In this document: piece after piece, positions 16,998 through 23,403 of the stretch
How positions within the stretch are numbered: the first letter of the stretch is position 1
Layout of the letters: every line of letters begins with the position of its first letter
Source of the DNA: Streptomyces diastaticus subsp. diastaticus
Lineage (GTDB): Bacteria; Actinomycetota; Actinomycetes; Streptomycetales; Streptomycetaceae
DNA length: 23,403 bases
NCBI RefSeq assembly: GCF_011170125.1
Contig: NZ_BLLN01000008.1
Span: forward strand, 1 to 23,403
Direction: 5' to 3'
Made by a program: the position numbers and the translations under genes
The notes under the pieces: model-generated
The model's database searches: none
Told to the model about the DNA's origin: nothing
What the model saw: only the letters and a program-made list of their open reading frames with translations

Positions 16998-17510
16998 GCT
17001 GTGTGTCCTCCCCCACTCGCCCCGGCTCCGGTGGCCCCCAGCATGCTCTCCTGGGCGGGAAAACTCCCTGGTCAGAGCCTGGGACGACCCAGAATACCGC
17101 CAAGTCGCCCGGCCAGGTGGCGGCGATCGGCCGCCCCTCGCCAAGCTGGGGCCCGTCACTCAGCGCCACCCCGCGCTCCCCGGTCCCTCCGGACCGGCGG
17201 TCCGGGCGGCCGCGAGGACGGCGTCACCAGCGCCTTCCGGGCCGGCACGGGGGTCCGGCCGGGAAGGCGCTGCACGCCTCTCCGCGCACCCCGCCCCGTA
17301 CCGGTGAGCCTCCGGATGCCGCGTGGCCGTCGGCCCCGGACCGCCCCGGACATCGTACGAACTGTCAGCCGCTCCCTCACTGTGCTGTCCACCGCCCCTG
17401 CGTGGCCCGGCCGGGCGGCACCCGGTCGGCCCTGCCGTGGGGCGCGTCGCGGGGCCGGTCGGGGTGCGTTGCCTATCGTCGGGGCGGTCCGGGTGTCGAC
17501 GGCTGGAGGT
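16998..17510. other. Divergent intergenic region with alternative hairpins
   Basis: 513 bases between the divergent XRE and TAP-like genes. Close to the XRE gene there is a possible minus-strand -10 (TATTCT as read on that strand, near 17095). At 17180-17205 three short segments can form two mutually exclusive stems, and a 45-base hairpin follows at 17228-17272. TATCGT at 17474-17479 is a candidate -10 for the TAP-like gene. No protein gene is supported. Confidence 0.5.
17228..17272. other. Long stable hairpin in divergent intergenic region
   Basis: CAGCGCCTTCC (17228-17238) pairs with GGAAGGCGCTG (17262-17272). After one mismatch, six further G/C pairs continue to a nine-base loop. It has terminator-like stability but lies upstream of both neighbouring genes. 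It may end an unrecognised transcript or be a structured RNA element. Confidence 0.85.
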
Positions 17511-19067
17511 GTGGTGGGCGGCGGACGGTCCCGGGCGGTGCGGGGCCTGGCCGCGGTGCTGCTCGGCGGGGTGCTGGCGGGCGGGTGCGCGGGCGGCGGC
17601 GGGCAGCCGGTGGCGGTGGGGACCGGTGCCGGGGAACGGGCCGGCGCGTTGGTGTGGGGCACCTGCCCCGAGCCGAGCGAGGCCGAGGCGCAGGTGTGGG
17701 GCGCGGCGGAGCACCGTCCGGCGTACGCCCGGCACGCGGGGCGGCTGCGGTGCGGCACGCTGACAGTGCCGGTGGACTGGTCGGCGCCGGAGGGACGGCG
17801 GTTCGGGCTCGCGGTGGCGGTGCTGCCGTCCACCGGCGGCGGCCGGGCCGAACCGCTGGCGCTCAACCCGGGCGGTCCCGGGGTCTCCGGGCGGCTGATG
17901 CCGGTGGGCGTGGCGGGCGGCGGCGCCCGTGGGCTGCTGGACCGGTACGACCTGGTGGGCCTGGACGTGCGCGGCACCGGCCGCTCGCGTCCCGCGGTCT
18001 GTCCGGCCGCCGAGTCCCTGGACGCCGGTCCGCCGTCCGCCGCCCCCTCGCGCCGGTCCGCCCGCGCCCACTGGGATCGGCTGGCGCGCGCCCACGCCGC
18101 GTGCGCGGAGGCCGACCCGGCCTGGGTCGCCTCCCTGACCACCGCCGACGCCGCCCGCGACCTGGAGGCGCTGCGTGCGGCGCTGGGCGCGCCCCGGCTG
18201 CACTACTACGGGGTGTCGTGGGGGACGAGCCTCGGCGTCACGTACCGCACGCTGTTCCCGGGCCGGTCCGGCCGGATGCTGCTGGAGTCGGTGGTGGCGC
18301 CCGACCCGGATCTGCGGGGACTGCTGGACGGGGTGACGCGGGCGCGGGAGCAGCGGTTCGAACGGTTCGCGGCGTGGCTCGCGGACCGCTCCGCCCGCTA
18401 CCGGCTCGGCACGGACGCCGAGGCGGTACGCACCAGGCTGCTCGCCCTGCGCGACCGGCTGACGGAGCGTCCGCTGCGGACGCCCTCGGGAACGTACGGG
18501 TCGGCGGAGACCGAGCAGTATCTGGACGCCGAGCCGGCCGACCGGGCGGGGGCGGCGGCCGCGCTGGCGGCGCTGGCCCGGGGACGGGCGCCGGACGGGG
18601 GCGGGGACGGGAAGGCGCGGGTCGCGGCGCCGCCGCTGGTGGCGCCGTTCGCCGGGACCGCGCTGCTCTGCTCGCAGGTGACCCATGCGGGGTCGTTCGC
18701 GGAGCAGTGGGCGGCCTACGGTGAACGGCGGACCACCTACCCGGTGCTGGGAGGGTCCCGTCCGATGTTCCCCGGCAGTGGTCAGGTGCCGGGCACCAGC
18801 ACCTGCGCGGGCCTGCCCGCGCCGGACCGGCCACCGGTCGAGCCCGGCCGCGCCGGCGGCCCTCTGCTGCTGGTGGCCCACCGGGACGAGGTGGTGACAC
18901 CGCTGCCGTGGGCGCGGGCGATGCGGGCCCGCACCGGAGGCTCCCTGCTTGTGGTGGCCGACGGCGAGCACGCCACCGTGACGGGCGGGGCCTGTGCGGG
19001 CCGGGTCACGGCGTTCTTCACCAGGCCGGAGGAGACGCCGGCACGGGAGGCGGTGTGCGAGCCCTGA
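17511..19067 (+). CDS. TAP-like alpha/beta-hydrolase lipoprotein, probable tripeptidyl aminopeptidase (intact copy)
   Basis: 518 residues, the usual size for Streptomyces tripeptidyl-aminopeptidase/SlpD-type enzymes, which release short peptides from protein N-termini outside the cell. It has a lipoprotein signal peptide with lipobox LAGGC (Cys26). The fold is alpha/beta-hydrolase, with an oxyanion-loop motif LNPGGPGVSG and DVRGTGRS. The nucleophile lies in YYGVSWGTSLG (GxSxG, Ser236). The TAP-like C-terminal domain has Asp in HRDEVVTP and His in ADGEHATV, completing the triad. An unbroken frame extends far upstream. GTG 17511 or 17514 follows GGAGG very closely, and GTG 17493 is also possible, so the start is uncertain by a few codons. 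It is divergent from the XRE pair. The left copy has five indels. Confidence 0.88.
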   Translation: MVGGGRSRAVRGLAAVLLGGVLAGGCAGGGGQPVAVGTGAGERAGALVWGTCPEPSEAEAQVWGAAEHRPAYARHAGRLRCGTLTVPVDWSAPEGRRFGLAVAVLPSTGGGRAEPLALNPGGPGVSGRLMPVGVAGGGARGLLDRYDLVGLDVRGTGRSRPAVCPAAESLDAGPPSAAPSRRSARAHWDRLARAHAACAEADPAWVASLTTADAARDLEALRAALGAPRLHYYGVSWGTSLGVTYRTLFPGRSGRMLLESVVAPDPDLRGLLDGVTRAREQRFERFAAWLADRSARYRLGTDAEAVRTRLLALRDRLTERPLRTPSGTYGSAETEQYLDAEPADRAGAAAALAALARGRAPDGGGDGKARVAAPPLVAPFAGTALLCSQVTHAGSFAEQWAAYGERRTTYPVLGGSRPMFPGSGQVPGTSTCAGLPAPDRPPVEPGRAGGPLLLVAHRDEVVTPLPWARAMRARTGGSLLVVADGEHATVTGGACAGRVTAFFTRPEETPAREAVCEP

Positions 19068-19456
19068 CGCCGGGGCGGCCTCGCGGCCACTCACTCCGTG
19101 CGCGGAGGCGGAGACCTGGGTGGGGCTCGGGGAGCCGACCGCGCGGAGGGGTTCTGTGGTGGGCGGGGACGACGCGGGCAGGGGTGCCGCCGGTGAGCGG
19201 CACGGCGCCGGGCGGGACCGTGGTCCGCCCGCTGGTGCAGGCGGGGCGCATCGACGCGCCGGCGCCGGAGGCCCGGCCGGGCCACGCGGCCGGCGCGTGT
19301 GCCCTGTTCGCCTCCTCGGTCGAGGCCGCCGGCACCGGCTGCGGGGACCAGCACGGCGTCGTCGTGCGGAGCCACCATCTGGCGGACGCCGGCGGGCCTG
19401 CGGCGACCACGACGAGGCGAAGCGGCTCCAGGACGGGGCCGCGGCTGGCCCGGAGA

Positions 19457-19505
19457 CGGGTGACGGACGACGGGCGACGGGCGACGGGCGACGGGCGACG
19501 GGCGA
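19457..19505. repeat. Heptamer tandem repeat CGGGCGA
   Basis: Five perfect seven-base units (19471-19505) are preceded by two variant units (cgggtga, cggacga). More degenerate copies follow to about 19555. Each unit gained or lost would change the reading frame. Confidence 0.95.
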
Positions 19506-19594
19506 CGGGCCGGGCAACGGGCGAGCGCGACGGGCGACGCGGGCGACACGGGTGACGTGACGACGGTCCCGGCTGAAGCTGGTGACCGGCCCGG

Positions 19595-19780
19595 GTGCAC
19601 GCGGACGCCGGGGAGACGGGACAGGCCCTCGCCCTCGCCCTCGCCCTCGCCCTCGCCCTCGCCCTCGCCCTCGCCACCGACGCCGTCGAGCAGGCCGAGG
19701 AGGAGCGGCCGCCGGCCAAGGTCCCTCAGGTGCTGGAACTGCTCGCGGCTCTCGCCGACCGGACGGGGCCGCCGCCCCGG
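19595..19780 (+). other. Coding-like patch with Ala-Leu repeat, unrecognised
   Basis: From GTG 19595, directly after an in-frame stop, the frame reads MHADAGETGQ, then (Ala-Leu)8, then TDAVEQAEEERPPAKVPQV and LELLAALADRTG. The third positions are strongly G/C and the sequence is helical in character. Beyond about 19780 the frame becomes Gly/Arg/Pro-rich without clear coding bias, while another frame improves. I do not recognise a family. It may be a fragment of a longer helical protein whose frame is broken here. Confidence 0.3.
19626..19673. repeat. (CCCTCG)8 microsatellite
   Basis: Eight perfect six-base units. In the frame starting at 19595 they encode (Ala-Leu)8. The copy number is the same as in the left arm (3741-3788). 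Confidence 0.95.
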
Positions 19781-20225
19781 CCGAGAGCTGCGAGCGGCGC
19801 CTTGCCGGGCTACGAGGGCCGGGCGAGCGGTCCGGAGGGACGAGTGGACCCCGGAGGCGTTCCGGCGACTGCCGTCATCGAGCATGGTGAGCGCGGCACC
19901 GGACGCCGGCCGCTGCCTGGTACGGCTGCGCGACGGGGGCGCGGGAGGCGGTGGCGGAGCGGCCTTGGGCACCGCCCTGGCCCGGCCCGAACCGGTGGTC
20001 GCCGCCTATGCCGTGCCGCCTCGGGGTGCCGACGGGGCCCCGCGTCGGCACCCCGCGTCGGGGCAGCCGCTGGTGGTCCGTACGGGGCGGCGTCTGCGCC
20101 GGGACTCCTGCCGGGGCGGGGTCCGGGGACGGCTGAGTCGCCGGGCGGGGTCGACGGCGGGGGCCGCCGGGCCGGGCGGGAGCTGTTCAGGGAACTGAAA
20201 CCTGAGGGCAACGCGCTCGGCACCT

Positions 20226-20249
20226 GTTGCATCTATCCTTGTATGCAAC
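20226..20249 (+). promoter_or_regulatory. Operator-like palindrome with embedded -10
   Basis: GTTGCAT (20226-20232) and ATGCAAC (20243-20249) flank ctatccttgt, which contains TATCCT (20234-20239). A repressor on the palindrome would cover the -10. The same ten-base core lies before the tRNA at 13411-13420. The nearest downstream gene on this strand is FUSC (20474), which would then have a leader of about 230 bases. Confidence 0.5.
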
Positions 20250-20473
20250 GCCCTCCGGTCGCCGCCGCCCGGGGGATGCCTCCAGCGCCGCCCGGGTCCT
20301 GTCCGGCCCCGTGGCCGCGTGCCCTCCCCGGTGAGTGAGCCCGGGGGACGGGCCACCCCGCGCGGAGGCGGTCGAGTCGGTGCCGAGCAGGCCGGAGGAG
20401 GGGTGTCGAGCAAGTGGTGAGCGGAAGGACGTGGATGCGCGAGCCCGGTGGGCCGGGATCTGCGGGAGTGCGT

Positions 20474-22196
20474 GTGAGCACGCTGCGCCGCGTCGTGCCC
20501 GGGTGGCTCGGGCGGTCGTTGCGCGCCGCGCGGGCGCCGTTCCCGCGGGCCGCCGCGGTGCGCGGGGCGCTGGCCGTCTCGCTGCCGCTCATGGTGGGGC
20601 TGCTGCTCGGCCAGCCCGTGGCCGGGGTCGTCGTCGGGCTCGGCGGACTGTGGGCGGTCGGCCAGGACAGTGCCGCCCCCTACAAGGCGCGGGCGCTGCG
20701 GATCGCGGCGCTCGGCGGGTCGGCCGCGGTCGGGCTGCTGGCCGGGGCGACGGCCCCTGCGGTACGGCGACACGGTGGGGATCGCGGCGCTGCTGGCGGT
20801 GGCGGGGCTGGTGTCGGGGTGGGTGAGCGTCGGAGGGCCGCTCGCCTCGGTGGCGGGGATGCACCTGCTGCTGGGGGCGACCGTCGGCACCGGCATCCCC
20901 GTCCCCGGCCCCTGGTGGGCGGGGCCGCTGGAACTGCTGGGCGGCGCCCTGTTCGCGCTGGCGCTGACCTGCCTGCCCTGGCTCTGGCGGCGCCACAGCC
21001 CCGAGCGGGAGGCGGTCATCGCCGTCTTCGACGCGGCCGAGCGGGCCCTGTCGCGGGCCGGCACTCCGGGCGCGACCGAGGCGCGGGCCCGTATGACACT
21101 GGCGCTCAACACGGCGCAGGACCTGCTCGCCGTGCACAGCTCCCGCAAGCACGCCGAGCGGGAGACGCCCGTCGGCGGGCTGATCGCGGCGTTCCGGGCC
21201 GCCGTCCACCTGGTCGAGGCGGTCACCGCGCTCATGGTGGAGGGCCGCCCGCTGCCGCCCGCGGTGCTCCGGGTGCCCTCGCTGCTGGCCGCCCGGGTGG
21301 TCCCGCCGGTACGCGCCGGTCGCCCGGCGCCGGACGGCGCGACCGGGCACGGCCCGGAGCCGGAGCCGCCGTTCGCCGCCGACACGCCGGGGCTGCGGGC
21401 GCTGGCCGAGGTGTACCGGGCGCCGGGCCGCTCGCTGACGCTGCTGCCCGACCCGCCCGCCTACGACGGTCCGCGGCTCGCCGACCGGCTGCGGTTCGCC
21501 CTGCTGCTGGGCGGGTGCACGCTGGCCGCGGTCGTCGTGGCGCAGCTTCTGCACGGGCCGCGCGGCTACTGGCTGCCGATGACCGTGGCCTTCCTGTACA
21601 AGCCGGACCTCGGGCCGGTCTTCGGTCGGGCCCTCAACCGCTGCCTCGGCACGGTGGCCGGGGTCGGCATGGTGGCGCTGGTGGCGTGGCTGGTGACCGA
21701 CCAGTGGGCGCAGACGCTGGTGGCGGCGGCCTTCGGCCGCGGTGATGGCGGCGGGCGTGCGCTACCACTACGCGCTCTCCACCTTCGGCCTGACCGTGAT
21801 CGTCTTCGTCTTCATCGACTTCCTCGGCGACGAACCGGCAGCTCCTGCCCTCCCGGGTCCTGGAGACGGTGATCGCCGCGGCCCTGGTCCTCACCGCGCA
21901 CGTTCCTGACCCGCCCCGACTCGTGGCGGGTGCGGGCCGAACTGCGCGTCGCCGCCGCCGACCGCGCCTGGCGCCGCTACGACCGGCGGGCCCCGGCCGC
22001 CTCCCCCGACGAGCGGCACGAGCTGCGCCGTACCGCCTACCGCCGGCTCGCCGAGGCCCGCCAGGCGCTGGAGACCGCCGGCGCCGAACCGCACCGGGAT
22101 CCCGAGCGCTTCCCGGTGCTGGAGCGCCGGGTGGCCCGCGCCGAGGAGGGGTGCGACGCGGTCACGGCCTACGTGGTGGCCGGCGGGCGGCGCTGA
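20474..22196 (+). pseudogene. FUSC-family aromatic-acid-exporter-like membrane protein (right copy, four single-base insertions)
   Basis: A two-block membrane protein of the FUSC/ArAE type (family role: export of aromatic acids or related small molecules). The N-terminal block includes LPLMVGLLLGQPVAGVVVGL and VGIAALLAVAGLVSGWV. A soluble middle follows, then a second block with the family core RGYWLPMTVAFLYKPDLG, VFGRALNRCLGTVAG, then VIVFVFIDFL. The frame is broken by insertions near 20754 (cccc for ccc), 21738 (ggccgc for ggcgc), 21835 (gaacc for gacc) and 21902 (acgttc for acttc). The left arm lacks each of these. Removing them gives 572 residues, so the real gene is probably intact. Start GTG 20474 follows GGGAG; ATG 20435 with GGAAGGA is an alternative. 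It converges on the PadR operon. Confidence 0.82.
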
Positions 22197-22240
22197 GGCC
22201 GGGAGCCGGAGCCGGAGCCGGGGCCGGAGCCGCGCAAGGG
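22197..22240. repeat. CCGGAG-type hexamer run between convergent genes
   Basis: Mirror of 1162-1204. Imperfect ccggag repeats fill the gap between the FUSC and HAAS-like stop codons. Confidence 0.5.
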
Positions 22241-22980
22241 CTACCCGGAGTGCTTGCGCGAGGCCGACTTCCACACCCGGGCACCGAGGAAGGCCGCCGG
22301 CGGCCAGGCCGACGAGGGCTCCCGCCAGGGTCTCGCCGTCCGTCGAACCGGTACCCGAGGCCCCGAGCCGGACCATGACCACGGCCACGAGCACGCTCGC
22401 CACGAGCGTCACGCAGAGCCGCGGAGCGAAGTAGACCCGCCGCCGGGGAGGCGCGGGAGGCCGGGACAACCGGGCCGCGGGGCCGGTGACGGCGGCCTCG
22501 GGCCGCTTGAAGTACGCGAAGGGACCCCAGACGCCGCAGGGCTCCCAGCCCTCGGTGGCGAGCCGGCCGGTGAGCCGCTCACGCTCGCGCGGCCCGGCCG
22601 CCTCGCGGCGGTAGGCCCATCGCAGGGGGTGCTGCCGGTCGCGGCGGCAGACGAAGCGGCCGAGGCGGTCGAGGCGTTCCACCTCCCACCCCTGGCCACC
22701 GAACCGTTCCAGCAGTCGCACCTCCTGGAGCGCGTCGGCGGTCCACACCCAGGTCTCCGCCCCGGCTTTCCGGTCCGTCCGCGGCGTCCGCGCTCTGCCG
22801 GTCGGTCAGGCGGTCGGCCAGTTCCCCGGCCGGGCCGAACTCCTCCACCAGCGGGCTGCGGGCCTCCACCGCGTACGCGGCCAGCTCCCGCACGAGGGCG
22901 TCGACGCGGGCCGGCGGCATGTCCCGCTCGCGCAGCAGCGCGGACAGCTCCTCGAAGTACGCGGTCCTCTCCCTGCTCAT
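22241..22980 (-). pseudogene. HAAS-like / DUF2812-like membrane protein (right copy, frameshifted)
   Basis: Mirror of the intact gene at 424-1161. Two insertions break it: an extra a near 22290 (gaggaagg for gaggagg) and an extra t near 22767 (gctttcc for gcttcc). They account for its 740 bases against 738. The start would be ATG 22980, overlapping the PadR stop. Confidence 0.82.
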
Positions 22981-23317
22981 ACGTCCTTCTCCCCCCGGAC
23001 CAGCGCGTCCTCGACGGCGCGGTGGAACGCCCGCCACGCCGCGCCCTGCTCCTTGAGGCCCGGCGGCCTTCCGGGTCAACCGGTAGTAGCGCCGCCCCGG
23101 GCCGCGCTCGGCGGCCCGGAACCTCCGCCCGTACGAGACCGGCCTCCTCCAGCCGGTTGAGTACGGGTTAGAGCGTGCCGCCCTTGATCTGGCCGAGGCC
23201 GGCCTCGTCGAGGCGCTTGCGATCTCGTAGCCGTAGCTCTCGCCGTCCGTCAGGGCAGGACAGCACCAGCAGATCGAGCACGCCTCTGAGCCAGCTGGCC
23301 CTCCTGTCCGTCACCAT
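22977..23317 (-). pseudogene. PadR-family regulator (right copy, frameshifted)
   Basis: Mirror of the intact gene at 86-427. Within 341 bases it has five indels. Single c and g are missing near 23060 and 23075, an extra c is near 23125, a g is missing near 23219 and an extra g is near 23255. There is also one substitution (gggtta for ggggta near 23170). The net change is -1 base. This is too dense for an old gene that otherwise matches its twin exactly. Confidence 0.82.
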
Positions 23318-23336
23318 GGGGAGATAGGACCACGAG

Positions 23337-23357
23337 CTAGGTAGGAACGCAACCTAG
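23337..23357. promoter_or_regulatory. Probable PadR operator (right copy)
   Basis: CTAGGT (23337-23342) and ACCTAG (23352-23357) are separated by nine bases, upstream of the minus-strand PadR. Identical to 46-66. Confidence 0.55.
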
Positions 23358-23403
23358 ATAGCCATGGGGAATTCGCCCCGCTCCGAGGGGCGGGGTCAGC
23401 CGA

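Larger units (their letters stand above)
19068..20473. other. Low-complexity region between TAP-like and FUSC genes
   Basis: 1.4 kb without a gene I can name. Coding-like patches occur on the plus strand but change frame. A patch from about 19191 (VSGTAPGGTVVRPLVQAGRI onward) would need one extra g near 19400 to continue as ACGDHDEAKRLQDG. A second patch starts at 19595 with an Ala-Leu repeat and VLELLAALADRTG. A third runs from about 19840 to 20100. The second and third are in different frames in both arms. This could be a decayed gene or errors shared by both arms. It also contains two tandem repeats and the palindrome at 20226-20249. Confidence 0.5.
11718..23403 (-). repeat. Right arm of giant inverted repeat
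   Basis: Mirror copy of bases 1-11705. From the centre to about 20.2 kb it is the better copy: capA-like, trmH-like, gvpU-like, both XRE genes and the TAP-like gene are all uninterrupted. From about 20.2 kb to the end it has scattered single-base indels that break FUSC, the HAAS-like gene and PadR. One such difference is an extra g in the last 45 bases. Confidence 0.97.

Noticed and set aside
17160..19517. Long 785-codon minus-strand open frame opposite the TAP-like gene
   Set aside because: It lies antisense to a gene with clear catalytic motifs and has Arg/Pro/Ala-rich composition without domains. Such shadows are usual in very GC-rich DNA.
19441..19680. CRISPR-like array
   Set aside because: Units are 6-7 bases without unique spacers and no cas genes are present; these are simple tandem repeats.
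20190..20204. TTCAG/CTGAA inverted repeat as a second operator
   Set aside because: Only five base pairs, expected by chance in a window this size, with no clear gene start to serve.
20243..20338. 31-residue leaderless peptide starting inside the palindrome
   Set aside because: The ATG is only four bases from the presumed -10. The peptide is Pro/Ala-rich without features, and the left arm does not give added support.
1..23403. Composite transposon with long inverted ends
   Set aside because: No transposase, resolvase or integrase is visible, there is no unique cargo between the arms, and the content is housekeeping-type.

Overview
The window is one very high-GC (roughly 74-75 %) actinomycete sequence, most like Streptomyces or a close relative. 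The evidence is near-exclusive G/C at third codon positions, GTG starts, GC-rich hairpins in place of U-tract terminators, and the families present (PadR plus HAAS-type gene, FUSC exporter, TAP-like lipoprotein peptidase, DUF2690 protein). Its dominant feature is architectural. The whole 23.4 kb is a single giant inverted repeat: bases 1-11705 are the reverse complement of 11718-23403, around a 12-base centre at 11706-11717. Every gene therefore occurs twice, once per arm.

Reading outward from the centre, the right arm carries these genes. capA-like lipoprotein (11869-13092, +), tRNA-Arg(TCT) (13470-13545, +), TrmH/SpoU RNA methyltransferase (13723-14559, +) and a small GvpU-like protein (14624-14983, +) come first. 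A strong bidirectional terminator follows. Two overlapping minus-strand genes for membrane-anchored XRE proteins come next (15082-15996 and 15993-16997). After a 513-base divergent gap comes a TAP-like alpha/beta-hydrolase lipoprotein (17511-19067, +). Then there is a 1.4 kb low-complexity region with a hexamer and a heptamer repeat and an operator-like palindrome, then a FUSC-type membrane exporter (20474-22196, +). The outer end is a convergent two-gene operon, PadR regulator plus HAAS-like membrane protein (22241-23317, -). The left arm mirrors this order.

The arms differ mostly by single-base insertions and deletions, often in G/C runs. Intact genes are distributed in a complementary way. 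The copies of capA, both XRE genes and the TAP-like gene are intact only on the right. PadR and the HAAS-like gene are intact only on the left. FUSC is broken in both arms at different positions and can be rebuilt by combining them. tRNA, trmH-like and gvpU-like are intact in both. Such random, frame-destroying differences look like uncorrected long-read errors, so I judge a fold-back (template plus complement) read or contig the most likely origin. A real chromosome fusion palindrome cannot be excluded from sequence alone.

Biologically, the underlying 11.7 kb locus looks like ordinary chromosome. It has a housekeeping tRNA and rRNA/tRNA methylase and several cell-envelope functions: a CapA-like metallophosphatase lipoprotein, a secreted peptidase, a membrane exporter, and two tail-to-head genes joining a cytoplasmic DNA-binding domain to an outside wall-binding or Cys-rich domain. 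No mobile element, CRISPR array, phage gene or biosynthetic cluster was seen.
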